From positions 1 through 39,746 of the forward strand of contig CAJNDS010001040.1 in assembly GCA_905221605.1 (NCBI GenBank): 39,746 nt of DNA, in the 5' to 3' direction. The notes below the pieces were generated by a model. That model was not told the origin of the DNA, searched no databases, and was given only the letters and a program-made list of their open reading frames with translations. How positions within the stretch are numbered: the first letter of the stretch is position 1; each line of letters starts with the position of its first letter. The DNA is from Symbiodinium natans. Its lineage: Eukaryota > Sar > Dinophyceae > Suessiales > Symbiodiniaceae. The position numbers and the translations under genes are program-made. This document shows positions 18,061 to 29,179 of the stretch, piece after piece.

Positions 18061-18164
18061 TAGTTGGGATAACGAGAAAGACTATGATTATGAACTGCAG
18101 AATCTTTTGGTGTCCACAAGCTCAAGGGGTTTGAATTCAAGCCAATGCCTACGACGGCCTACGA

Positions 18165-18310
18165 AAACTCCAAATGCACAGGGCCGAAAAATCTTTGAAA
18201 AAAGGTATGGAGAGCAGAGAGCTCTCGTAGCTTTTTGGAATCTTTTATAGGCCTAAGCTCCATGAAGCACATCTGCAAAGCCATGCTTGTTGCCTGCATG
18301 TGTAGATGTA
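18165..18310 (-). CDS. Unrecognised short exon
   Basis: The minus frame reads MQATSMALQMCFMELRPIKD, then SKKLRELSALHTFFQRFFGP, a coding-like amphipathic stretch of about 45 codons ending at a stop near 18159. The codons upstream (Arg/Thr/His-rich) look less convincing. It is close to the AT-rich island and could be a 5' exon of Sec14 or the end of another gene. No family is recognised. Confidence 0.3.
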
Positions 18311-18319
18311 GCCTCGTGG

Positions 18320-20700
18320 TGCGAGTGCGCTCGTAAGAAGCTGAATAACATAAGAAACTTCGAGAGAGTGGCCTGTCTGGGCACATTGGAATGGAATGTA
18401 AAGGTACCCCACCTAATTATGCGAAACCGCTTCTGTGCAAGGTTTCTGCTGGAAGGACTGGCGGGGATGAACGCGTGAGATCATCGAAAAACGAGACATT
18501 CCTTTCGATTTTCCACGTGCTCCGACAAAGCTGCGTGAAACTACCCTCCGTCGAACATACTTTAAGCTCACAAATAGTGTCCCGAAAAGTTGCGGGACCA
18601 CTTGTGCAAGTGGAGCACTAACCAGGGCCGGGCAGCAATCAACGATCGCAAACGCTTGTAGCTTCGTGGAAAAATCACTGTTCTGTGGATTGGAGCATCA
18701 AGGCATTGGATAGAAGTTTGTCTTGACAAACAACTCCAGATCCGTTTGCCAGACTAGTGAACCGCTGAAAAGTTGTCATTGGCTGCGCGAGTCAGTGCAA
18801 TTGAGCCGCAATGGCTGAACTTCCTGCGGAGAGGGACGCAGCATGACGATCGCAAACTTGGGAAAGCAAGAGGCGGACAGGTAGCAGGCTGGACTTCTTC
18901 TCGGGAAGTTTTGCTCCGAAGTCGGAAGAGGGTCGGCTTTGAAAGCGGGAGGTCCCACAATAGAGCGCATGCCATGGGAGTAAGGAAGGAGAAAACCCAT
19001 GGCTTCAACCGCAAAGGCCGATCAAAGGAAGGGGCATTTTGCCCCCTTAGTAGCCGTAGTCACCCGACTGCAAGTCCCAACCACTTTCCTTTCTTTACTC
19101 TGCTGACCTACTGGTAGCTGCCCCCGCCTCCCTGCCTCCATACTCCCGCATGAATTTACACTGTGGACGTCTTTGTTTACTAGGTCGTGGTGGGAACGGG
19201 CGCCGTCTAGTCGACATGGACCAGGTTCGTCCAGGCGTGCCATGTTTCAGCAAGGTGCTCCACATCAGCGGAGTTAGGTGCAGCATTCTTCGTAACCAAA
19301 CCTCCTTCATAATGAGGTACCACAGTTATGCGTACCCTCTGATTTCATTATGCAGTCGCTGAACATGACCAAGTGGCCATTCCGGGCCCGCAGGAAGCGG
19401 AGGAGTGTCTGCGGCTGCCGTGAGAGCGCCTGCCATCTGCATGCCTGCAGTCTGGGTACTGGACATGGTGCCCGACGCGTGGGGTCTCAGACCTCTAAGT
19501 CTTCTCCGAAGCAACAATCAACAATTTGCGCCACGGCAAGGCATGGGTCGCCTGCAACTCTTGTATCAACAAGACAATGTCCGTCCCGAGCTACTCAGTC
19601 TGTGACCATGAGATTGGGTCTAGGCACAGGATGATCGTCACAGTCCCGCAGCCGTGATCGTAAGTGGAGCAACCGAAGGAACTCCCCCTGCTCAACGCCT
19701 TTCTGTACAATCCTCGGCTCATACGACCCTTCCTGGACTGTTCGACTGCCCGAGATTTCTGCCCGGTTCGGGCTTACAAGCGCGAAACACGAGACCTCTC
19801 TGGCAACTTCCCTTTTTCGTGTCTCTCCCAGTGCCACTCAGGCTCTGCCACTCTGCAGCTTCTTTTCCCTCTCGGGCCTGGGCTGCCGCAAAGAAATACT
19901 TTCTTCAAGCTGCGCTGCTGCTTGTGCGTAACTTGTGCTTTACTTGGGCTTCTCTAACATGTTTCCGTTGCATTGACCGCTGCCGCAACGTCTAGGCATC
20001 TGTCCAGCGCAGTCAGGCTTTCGTCGGAATCCGCAGCCTTGCAGCACGGCGTGTGGCAGGCGCTCGGACATGCAAGTGAGGGTCCTCCGCAGCAGCTTCC
20101 CGCTCGCTGCAGCATCTAAACCAGTCGAACCATGTGGCGGAGGCAGCCATCGCAGGGCCCTGGCCAAGGAGGAGTCACACTTCCGCTCTGTGTTGTTGGG
20201 GTTTCCTTCCTTGCTCCCGTCAGCCCGGCTGGCGCAACTCCCGACGCGCAAGTGTCCACCGGACTAGGCTTCCTGCAACCATGAGGAGCATTTGGGAGCT
20301 TTGCTGTGATTGAGCCAGGCCCAGAAGCAGCAGGGACCTTTCACCGCTGCAGTTGTCCTGCGCCGCTTGCCTCTGCAACATGCACGGCGGCAGCCATTGG
20401 CTTGCTTTTTCTGCGCGTCTGGCCCGCGCCAGCGCTATCACGATTGGACGGGTTTTGAGAGAGATCTCTATGCAGTCGGCCCTCTATCCTCAGGATAAGA
20501 GGGCCGATGCTGCACAGCCTCGGCCACAGGAATACAGAGGCTGTGCTGCCCACGATAAAGCTTTTCCTTTGAAATCTTTTGAAGCCACTTAAAGTGACAA
20601 AACGGAGTTTATGGGGGGGTGAAACATTCCACTCTCTCGCCTCCCTCAACTGCCACTTTGTGCACTTAACAGAAGGCGAGAGTCCTCAGTTGCAGGATGA
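18320..20700. other. Long region with only ambiguous open frames
   Basis: Several frames of 60-115 codons exist, often open on both strands over the same bases (18773-19117 plus against 18754-19014 minus; 19350-19640 plus against 19326-19517 minus; 19664-19957 plus against 19595-19837 minus). The most protein-like are the plus frame at 18773-19000 (SLAARVSAIEPQWLNFLRRG) and the minus frame at 19760-19600 (SYEPRIVQKGVEQGEFLRLL). None carries a recognisable domain, so I leave them uncalled. No RNA gene seen. Confidence 0.3.
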
Positions 20701-20719
20701 TCAAGCAGACAGAGTTCAG

Positions 20720-22765
20720 GTCGTCAGTGGATAGGTAGGGAATGCATGCAGCAGACCCGGCCTACGACGCCTCCAAACAACACTGTGGCAGCTGCTTGTG
20801 AGTGCTAGCTTGTATGGCAGCAACTGCCACACTTCCCGTTCCCCTCCCGTCGCGTTCCCTGAGGTGCTGCGACTGTCTTGAACGGAGCACAGCTGGACCT
20901 TCTGAAGCGAAGCTGTCAGGGAGCCAGCGCGTGCTGCAGTGTATCTTGAAATTCGAACATTTGCATCCAAGACAAAGGCCACATAAGGCCAGCCCATTTT
21001 CTGGCAAGTGTATGCAAGCAAGGTTACTGGCAGCTATAAGGTTCGTGCAGGTACCACATTGGGAGAAGATGACTCCCAAACAGTCTAGCACTTGATGCAG
21101 CCACGTTTCTCCACATTTTCAGTCTCATTTGCCACCTACGTCTCTTGCAAGGAACTTCCGCACGACTTGATGCTAGGAACTGGTGAAGACTCCAAGCTGC
21201 TGGCCTTCTCTTGGCCTTCTTGCTCGCGCCCCACTATGCATGGTGCCGGCACAAAGGAGGCCTCAACAACACTGCATGCCAGCCAATGCCAGCGTTGCTC
21301 AAATCGCCCCTGCCATTGCAGGTAGGTGACATTGTTCTTCATGTGTGCTCGGGCAGCACGGGAAATTATGTTGCCAAAGCTGACTTGGCAAACCTCGGCC
21401 ACTTCTAAAGGTCACAGCACACTGCGCCCGTACGCAAAGATCGGTGACGCTCCTTCTCTGGCTTTGAAGATGTGGCCCCGGTGGTAGAGGACACGGGTTG
21501 CAGCTACCAGAATGAAGTCAGGTCGTGACTTAGCCCTGCGCAGGCCAGCAGGACGACCTCAACCCTAAACCCTCAAACAGTCCTGCAATATCCCTGGGGC
21601 CCGTGCCACACCCAGAGTTGCCACAGCGAGCGCCAGCCATCCGACAGGCACAATGACCTCAAGATCAGGTCTCAAGGGCTTACTTAAAATTTGCTGTAAG
21701 GTCCTCAGGTTAACGGATTCAGAATTCAGAGTGTTTGGGTTGGCCTCTGCATGGTCCCTACAGTACTGGCTACTATTCGCGAACAGGAGGCGATGTTCCA
21801 GGCGTTGCCATCCAGACCTGGAAGCTTGACTGATGGGCCCAGGCCACCAAGCCAGCAGGTGCGAGGAAGCTTCATGAAAGACTGCCATGGCCTCCAAGAT
21901 CTATAGGGTCTGTGATTTTGTTGGTGATGGCAAAGTTCCGGAAGCAGAACTTTTCCTGTTAGCATCTACTGGGTGTGTGTGTGTGTGTGCCTGTCACAAG
22001 AGGTGCACGCGCAAGCTGCAAGCATACAAAGGAATTACTACTGTGTAGCAACTCATGTACTCATACATGTTCTGCATACAGCATGTGCGGAAAGGCATCT
22101 GTAATCATGAAGTCTGCAGCGATGAGGAAGCCTCAGGTGCAGGCACCCTACAGAAAGCAGCAACTTCGGATCTATGCCCAGCAGGGCGAACATCTCTGCT
22201 TCATTGCGGGCACTGCAACATAATGCAACCCAAGTTGCCAGAAGAGACAATGCAAGCAACCGCAAGCAGCAGCATAGATATCTGCAAGCATGTCATCGCC
22301 TCCCAAAAATAGGGCCCTAAGGAAATTTTCTAGGGACTCAACAGAAAATCGCTAGGAGCCGTTGCAAGCCTGCCAATGAGAGACCTGCTTGAATGCAGCG
22401 GTGTACGCCTGGGAAACTTCGTGACTGCTTGCAACCGCTTGCTGGAACACCGCGACTTCCAATAGCAAATGCCTCAAAAGCATGCTTGCAAATATGCGGT
22501 TCTGAATTCAGTTCCCATTGCCAGCCACTGCACTACATTGTGCTGCGTGCATATGCCTGACGTCGCCCATGCTGAGTGCTGCAGAAGCATGCAGAATCAG
22601 AACCCCTGCGGGCAAGCGGCTGCTTCCTGCGAACGCGAACTTTGCAAACTGCGCACTTGAAACACTTGTGACGATTTCACGCCACTCCTGCGCCGTCAGC
22701 TTTGCCACAGCTTCGTGCTCTTTTCGTGGTTTGGCCAACTCTTCTCCGTCCTGTCTGCCGACATC
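20720..22765 (-). CDS. Chain of unrecognised minus-strand exons
   Basis: Four coding-like segments follow each other on the minus strand. About 22735-22540: EHEAVAKLTAQEWREIVTSV, then FAGSSRLPAGVLILHASAAL. About 22262-22150: a hydrophobic stretch (RLLALSLLATWVALCCSA) followed by NEAEMFALLGIDPKLLLSV, like a signal peptide and start of the mature part. About 21897-21590: an aromatic stretch, NSESVNLRTLQQILSKPLRP, and the helix VIVPVGWLALAVATLGVARA. About 21402-21310: VCQVSFGNIISRAARAHMKN. A weaker one lies near 21020-20900 (CQKMGWPYVAFVLDANVRIS). They may be one or two genes. No family is recognised and no splice sites were fixed. Confidence 0.33.
21971..21988. repeat. (TG)n microsatellite
   Basis: A run of about eight TG dinucleotides. 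Short and unremarkable, lying between two exon-like segments. Confidence 0.9.
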
Positions 22766-22844
22766 TGCCGACACTACTTCGTACGCGGAGCGGATTTGGC
22801 CACGCCTTATGGTGTGTGTTTGAGGTCCAAAACTCCGGCTTCGG

Positions 22845-23460
22845 AGCTTCTAAGGTTTGAGGCTTGGGGCTTACACTGCTGTTCTGGGGTCTGCAGAAAC
22901 TGCCTTTATGGAAGTCACGGGAGTGGCCTAGGGTTGCGATTTTGGGCTTGCACCGCCGTAGGGGCTTTAGCGAGAATGTTTTCAGGCTTTGGGCTTGAAG
23001 GGCTAGGAGAAAAGGGCTGGGGCATTGAACAGGTTTTCAGAATTTGCGCCTGCACCCCCTGCAAGGGTTAGGGTAAGGCGAGTAGGCTTGCACTGCTAGT
23101 GGAGACAATCAGAATGAACGTTATGATCCCCTCCTCTGCCCTTTCCACAAAAAGATCGGGCACTTCAAGGCCGTGTTGAGAAGCACCAGCCGATCAACCC
23201 AACACAGGAAACACCAAAAAACCCTGCAAACGGCTGCCAAAGTGAGACGTAGAACCCGGCCGAAATGCCCAAAAACACGAAAAATGACCGGAATCATAAA
23301 ATGCCGAGAGCCAAAGTGAAGCTGCGGAATGATCTTTAATAACCCACAGAAAAAGCAAACATAGAGACAATAGAGTAGACACATCAGGAGGTGAGAAATT
23401 GCGATCCAGTGTAGGTAAAGCCCGAACTCGCGCGCTAGAGAAAGTGGAACTCTCGCAAAT
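22845..23460. other. Degenerate telomere-like words and no supported gene
   Basis: At 22850-23080 the plus strand carries many GGGCTT, GGGTT and AGGGTTAGGG words, a decayed form of the telomere-like repeat. From 23120 to 23390 the minus strand is open in two frames with many Phe/Cys/Leu codons, but the DNA has internal word repeats (GCCAAAGTGA) and I do not trust it as coding. Confidence 0.4.
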
Positions 23461-26032
23461 GACGCAAGCCCCCTACTGATACGGTGGCCACTCCAGACGT
23501 TGACGGCTCAGCCTGCTCCACCGTCTTCATGATGCGCCAGGTGAATAATAGCACGGCCGAGGCCTCAATCTTTTCTTTACGCCAACTTTACGCATTGCGC
23601 AAAGAAGCTCCATGTCAAAAAAAAAAGGTTATGCAGGGATGCATTGAGATGCAGTCACAGCCACCTGGATGGCCGCTGCAAAGCCAGTGACCGCGTTGGA
23701 CACCAGCGATTGGATCTTAACGGCACAAGTGCTGACTTGCAAATGCTGTCACAAGAGCCCCTTGGACCGCATGCACATGGAACCCACGATCAGCCCAGTG
23801 AGTCCAGAGCATTGCTGGAGCTCTCATTGTCGGCCTCAACCTGGTACCTCGGAGCAGCAGTGTCCGCAGACTGCACCGCCTGACCACCAGCTGAAACACT
23901 CTAGTGCGATTGTGGGCTTCATGTGCGGGCAGGGCGCGTCAAGAGGGCGCCAACCGTGACTTGCGGAATGACGCTCACCTGCAACGGTCGGCAAGACTCC
24001 TTTCGGCAATCGTGAGAGGCATCCTCCCATGCACGACCCCATTGGGACAGCTCAGCTTCATGCGAGGACAATGGGCGTTGTCCCAAGCAGCATCTGCGGA
24101 ATGTTCAATCTCAGAATGCCACCTCTCAAGGTCTCGGTTCAGCGCTACTGCGCTGCGTTGTGTGTAGCATCCCACAAAACCATTCTCCAGACGCTGAGGA
24201 TTCTCCCGGGCCGTCCCCTACCACTCAAAGCCAATGCCAAGGCCAAGTGGCAGAGAACACTCGTTGGGAAGTCGGGGCCTGCACATCAGCAATATTCAGG
24301 AAGACTCGCCACAAATTTGCCAGAAGTCCCGCTCAAAACGGCTCATGCCTGCGATGAGGATGCAGACCTGGCAGTCAGGGGGGGCACGAGCTGCCTCCTC
24401 CTTTCTTTGGCCAGAGTCAGAGGACAGAGGAGGACCCGCCTTGCCCAAACCCAAGCCAGGCGTCTTGAGAATCTTCTCAGTGGCACGAGCGGGAACCTGG
24501 AGATCCCAAGTAAGCGCAGAAGGGATCTTCATGCAGCAAGTTACAGGGAGCAAGGCCTGATCTACGCCCACCATCTGCTGAACTTTCACCAGCTTTCCCG
24601 CATAGTAGCCGATCATGTATTGGCCAACACACCTCAGCTGAGTGACCATTCATTCCTGACAAGTAGATGAAGCAAGGCGGCCCAATTCCCGCTGGCACGG
24701 CTTAACACGACTCGCACGGAATCTTCCGAGAATTCCAAACTGCAAATGCTGACAGGGGACGCTATGTGCTTCGCTATGGAGCTCGCAACGACACCAGCCT
24801 TGCGCATAACAGCAGCCAATGGTCAGGCTCCCCATGCACGAGGTGGGGCTGGGGCATTGATTACTTCCAGAAACACTTGTCAGCTTGAAACCTGATACAT
24901 TTCTACTCCAAAGGTTCCTTCAGACAAGAGGCTGCAATACCAGCGCCGAATCCGGGTCGACCCGCTAGCTGAGATTGTGCTCCGAGCACCACACCGGCCT
25001 CGAAGCCCAGTCAGAGTCTGAGAGGGAGAGGGAGGCCGCTGACACGATCAACTGGAATCTCTCAAACTATGGCAATGTGGTGCTACTGCTGGCAATGTGG
25101 TGCTACGGAACTGGTACTGCCGTATGTGCCAGGAGCTGACTTACATCGTCGTAGAAGTTTCGATGAGGCGCGAAAAGGTAGACGGCGCTTCCCGGAACGA
25201 TGGGGCACATGAACATAGAGAGGCCGAGCCCAAACACCAAGGCCTCAGATCTGGGGGGGTGGGGGGGGGGAGGGCAGCTTGCTGAAAAAACTGCAGGAAC
25301 TGTCTCCTCTTGCCCCCCAGCTGCTGTCAGCACCCAGAAATTGATATTCGCGGCATAAAGGGCCGTGTTCAGCCATGAGAAGAACACATAGGTAGCCTGG
25401 AAAGCTCAATTTAGCCGACTGCCCGTGATGTTTGTCAAGTGGATGCACATGCGAATGGTCGGTGCCTTCATGCCCAAGATGATGGCTATCTGACAGCATG
25501 AAGCGACCAGTTCGTTGCGAACATGCTGAGTCGTGCACCAGCATGCAGTATGTGTTCTTTCATACTGCAAAGCTGAGGGCCCGGCAAAAAGCTCGCCGAG
25601 CACGATAACCTGGAACCGGCATAGCGCCACGCCATGCGCAAACACTGTGTGCAAGCACAGGGCAACATGCTGACAGGCTGATGCCTTCTGGAGAATGCCA
25701 CACCAATTCCAGGTGCTGCACTCGTCGGCAACTTTGCGCCCAGTCGGCCTGGATTTAATGTTGAACTCACGGTTGTTGCGACAAGCTGAGCCTGAGCCAC
25801 GGCATGCGCATGTCGACTGGGAAGCCAGCGTGAATCTGTCATCCGGGCTTCCCTGCACAGTTCCTCCAAGCGCACGCTTTAGGCGGCTTTGCCACCAGGC
25901 CGGTCTTTGAGCAGCCGGGCTAGGCCCCAAGCCTGTCCTAAACTCCCACCCAAAGCAGACACGTCCTTGTAGTTTTCTCATGGACTGCCGGAGCATGTCT
26001 AAGACAGCCTCAGCTGATCCATCAGCGGCCAT
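23460..26032 (-). CDS. Multi-pass membrane protein with VTT-like segment (multi-exon)
   Basis: ATG at 26032 opens a soluble N-terminus (MAADGSAEAVLDMLRQSMRK, WWQSRLKRALGGTVQGSPDD). Hydrophobic exons follow: about 25670-25565 (HTVFAHGVALCRFQVIVLGE), about 25500-25425 (QIAIILGMKAPTIRMCIHLT), about 25400-25315 (FFSWLNTALYAANINFWVLT), and 25250-25145 (ALVFGLGLSMFMCPIVPGSA, VYLF). The last has a long poly-C tract before its AG and a perfect GTAAGT donor. 'Pro-x-Val-Pro-Gly-x-x-Val-Tyr-Leu' is the signature I associate with eukaryotic VTT (SNARE-associated/TMEM41-VMP1-like) proteins, some of which are ER lipid scramblases. Downstream exons, at 24.8-24.6, 24.65-24.45 (TEKILKTPGLGLGKA), about 23.7 and 23.55 kb (KIEASAVLLFTWRIMKTVEQ), probably continue it. 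Other multi-pass families are possible. Confidence 0.48.
25071..25106. repeat. Two-copy 16-bp direct repeat
   Basis: The 16-bp word GGCAATGTGGTGCTAC occurs twice with a 20-bp period, in an intron of the VTT-like gene just past the GTAAGT donor. Confidence 0.85.
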
Positions 26033-26171
26033 GACGCACTGTTGTCTAGGACTCAGAAACTAAGGTTCAACCATCACGTTTCGACCCTCAAGCAAGACAA
26101 CCACGACCAGAGCACCAAGGTGGACAGGTCGACCCCAAAGCCCAACTAGCAACACACCCAAGAAGCTGCAG

Positions 26172-26218
26172 TCTGTGGCTTTAGGCTTTAGGCGTTAGGC
26201 TTTAGGATGCTTTAGGGA
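26172..26218. repeat. Telomere-like variant (GGCTTTAG)
   Basis: Five imperfect copies of a GCTTTAG/GGCTTTAGG unit upstream of the VTT-like gene start. It is one base change away from the TTTAGGG repeat. Confidence 0.8.
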
Positions 26219-26409
26219 TGTTCAAAAGTACTAGTATTACGCCTCACGCAGCATGCCGACCACGGGGCCAGCAGCGGAATGAACACGTTGAGACCTCCAA
26301 CAGCCATTGCCTCGAAGAAAAAGAAAAAAAACAAAGAGCACGGATCCCCTCCGACTTCCCATCATGTCTCCCAGATGCCTCCCATCGTGCCCATTATGCC
26401 ATCCTTTAA

Positions 26410-26597
26410 GTTCTCCGAGGCACTCGCACCCAGTCCGACTTCAGGATCTTGAGGATGTTTGCAGCCTTCAGGGCGGCTCCAACCCTTAGTCTCCCTGCCG
26501 TGCCGCTCCCCGGCACCGACACGACTTTTAGGCCCCAAGCCATGTGCCCCTCTGTTGCTAGGCGCTTCAGCTTGGCATGATCAATCTCGGCGTACAT
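26410..26597 (-). CDS. Unrecognised short exon
   Basis: ATG at 26597 opens MYAEIDHAKLKRLATEGHMA, then GLKVVSVPGSGTAGRLRVGA and ALKAANILKILKSDW. The mix of helix-like and glycine-containing segments looks coding. It lies about 370 bp upstream of the VTT-like ATG on the same strand, so it could be a separate small gene or the last exon of the next gene. No family is recognised. Confidence 0.38.
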
Positions 26598-26619
26598 CCT
26601 GTGCGAGGTGTCTTAGCTT

Positions 26620-27870
26620 TTCTGACCGCGGATCGTCTCGATCTCTTTCTCTCTGTATCTCTCCTTTCTCTCCTCTGTGTCTCTGTGTCTCTTGCACAGT
26701 AGCCCAAGGCATTAGACTCACCAACCTCACAATCGACATTGATGATTCCTACAAGTACTGAGCCTTGGAGTCAGGTAGTCACCTTTCTTAACAGCCCAAG
26801 GCTCACTCGACACAACCGGAATGTTGAAAGCACCCTGGGTCTCGTTAGCAAGAGGTGGATTCCGTCAAGGATATACTTTGATCTTGTGAAACTACCCGGA
26901 CCCTACAAAAAATTTGAGGACTTTAATGCAGAGTTTTAAGCCAAGACCGAAGAATGCAGGACCCTGTCCATCCCAAAGTGGCCGCCATCGTCAATGCTCC
27001 CAAGCAGAAGACTGCCGAGCTCAATGCTACAGCAGATCCCGACACCTTCGCATCACAAAGGAAGCTGTGCCTTGCCCTCAGCATCGCAGACTCAACAGCC
27101 ATGCTTGTATTCCACTTGCACAGCCAAGGGCATATGTTGCAGCTGCATACATAGCTGCCAGAACCAGCCTTGGCTATCATGGGTCCCGAAGCCGCCACGG
27201 CGCAGTGCGCAGCCCTCGTCCTGCCTACGCCCTTTTGTGCCAGCCCTCAAGGTGGGCGAACTTGCGGCCCAGGACGCACAAGCATCAAGACGCAGCCTTT
27301 GAGCACCTGCTTGAGGTAGGGCAGACCATCATCCTGGGCAACTATAAGGACCGGAGAACCCTCACAAAAACAAAAAAAAAGACAAAGACTGCGTCAGGAC
27401 ATGGCGTCAATCGGACGAGGCACGTCTGGACTGGAGGAGGCGCTGACAAGCTTTTGGGACACTTGCGCGAAGATGAAGGCAAAGGCTGCTTCGACAGCAT
27501 AACCTCGACCCAAGTCTTTTGATCATCGGGCCCTTCTCACAAAAAACCCTGTGGTGCTACGGGCAAAAATCGGTTGGATTGCCAATCGCCCTCATTTCAG
27601 GCAAAGCACATAGAATCATGGCGAAAGGGCCCGCCCATTGCAGAAACCACACCTGAGCAGTTCAAGCCAATAGTTCTCTGGGGTAGCATGTGGGATGCTC
27701 GTTTGTATTTTCTGCTGGCAGCCTGAAGCAAGATCCGAGCAGCATTCGCGGCTTTTGTGCAGGCGGCCTTGATGGAGGTTTGCTCCGACAAGCCTGAAGC
27801 ATAGACAGAGAATGATGGGGGAGGTATAGGGGGGAAGGCTCTTAGTCAAGTCTTGGTCCTGGGATCGGCC
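26620..27870. other. Ambiguous region, coding-like words on both strands
   Basis: On the plus strand, 26710-26760 reads IRLTNLTIDIDDSYKY before a stop, 26845-26937 reads RWIPSRIYFDLVKLPGPYKK and FEDFNAEF, and 26954-27150 reads HPKVAAIVNAPKQKTAELNA and LALSIADSTAMLVFHLHSQG. The minus strand is open over the last of these as well. This is the best hint of a plus-strand gene in the window, but no domain is recognised and the frames do not join. From 27.5 to 27.87 kb I see nothing. Confidence 0.3.
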
Positions 27871-27888
27871 ACAGGACAACAAAGGGTC

Positions 27889-27960
27889 CCCCCCCCCCCC
27901 CACCCCCCCCCACCCCCTCCCCCACCCCCTACCCCCCCCCCCTACCCCCCCTTACCCCAA
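27889..27960. repeat. Poly-C/CCCCA tract
   Basis: About 70 bp almost wholly of C with single A or T breaks, followed by a Pro-Ser-coding, telomere-like CCCCAAGCCCTGAGCCC stretch to 28010. On the other strand it is a G-run able in principle to form G-quadruplexes. Confidence 0.95.
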
Positions 27961-28364
27961 GCCCTGAGCCCCCAAGCAGCCCCAAGCCCTGGACCCTTAG
28001 CCCTACCTAAGCCATATAGTACTGAATTCCGGAGTATGGAAGGTGTGGAAGTCCGAGGCATTCCAACCTCGACTAGGAGCGGAATAACTGCCTGGAGAAC
28101 CCAGTCTCTCCACTGCCAAGGGGCTAAACCACGACAGATCTCTGCTAGTTGAACAGTGGATCGTGTAGTTCAACGGCGTGGTGCCATTGTGCCACAGATA
28201 GTTGAACACACCATCATTCTGCTCGGTAAGCCATATCCTCCGCAGCCGTATGCAGAACGCAGTGCACGAGACAAGGGACACGAGACCCTCTACAAAGCTT
28301 TACAAATGCGGCTCGGAGAACAGTTGTCTGACCCTTTTTTGCATGACTGGAATGTTGAGGGCCC

Positions 28365-28391
28365 ATGTAAACCCACATGTAAACCCACAGC
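28365..28391. repeat. Two-copy 13-bp tandem repeat
   Basis: Two adjacent copies of ATGTAAACCCACA-like sequence. Minor. Confidence 0.7.
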
Positions 28392-28649
28392 CCGGTCTTT
28401 GTTTCATCGGACCAACCATGGTCGGTGTACAAGACCCAGGCGCACCAGACCTTGGCAGGCGCAGGCGTGGGGACACGCAGATGTGGGACGTCCATATGTG
28501 GGTAGTGGTGTCCCCATGCACTCCAATTTCGCTCATTTGAAACTGGGGACGCATAGCCCTCCATGTTTCAGGGCTGGAAGTATGTATCACAGCCCTGCCC
28601 AGCAATGCTTTTGCAGAAAGCACTCGCGTTTGATGCACCTGGCACCTGC

Positions 28650-29065
28650 GGAAAAATGCTGAGTGCTGGGCTAAGACGACTCCGACACAGGCTGTGCCAA
28701 ATGTCATTGCCAGCGGGCGTAGAAACCTTGGCCGATTCCGAGGCACGTCGTGAGATGAAATCATTGATGCTTTGTGGCCAAGTGGCTCTGCACCGGACAC
28801 ATTCCTCGGCGGGAAAACTCGCACCTGAGCAAATGCCGCAGCAAAAGGCCATGAAAGCACCGTTGCTGAAGCGCCGGGTGCCACCTACCCATTGGTTTGT
28901 TGCAGGTCTCCGAAGCGACATGGTCTGACAATGTCTGACAAACAAGGGCTTACGCACCAGCGCATGGCATCGCGGAAAGGGCGGCTGAAGACTTGGAATC
29001 AAACACTGGACTTCGAGGCTCAGGACCCAACGCGCAGCCAGCCCAAGTAGGCCAGCGGCAGCCCA
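28650..29065 (-). CDS. Unrecognised minus-strand ORF or exon
   Basis: An open frame of about 165 codons. The part that looks like protein starts HWAAAGLLGLAARWVLSLEV and continues through NQWVGGTRRFSNGAFMAFCC, ECVRCRATWPQSINDFISRR and GNDIWHSLCRSRLSPALSIF. It is Cys- and Arg-rich, with Cys-x-x-x-Cys and Cys-x-x-Cys spacings around codons 78-93, but no known finger is recognised. The first codon of the frame is not ATG, so the true start is unknown and it may be an internal exon. The overlapping minus frame at 28.3-28.88 kb is less convincing. Confidence 0.33.
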
Positions 29066-29179
29066 ATGCAAAGCAGACCGGGTGCCTAAGTCGGGATTGT
29101 CCTAAATTTGACTATGCGTGGGACTCCATTCCAGGAGACCCTGATGTCGAACAACCGAACAACCCCCAAGAATAGTCAG

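Noticed and set aside
21971-21988. (TG)n as a regulatory Z-DNA element
   Set aside because: Too short and without context to say more than microsatellite.
28214-28564. Minus-strand frame with 'TDHGWSDETK', reminiscent of Tc1/mariner 'SDE' motifs
   Set aside because: Only one short word fits; no DD(34)D spacing, no inverted repeats, and overlapping frames are equally open.
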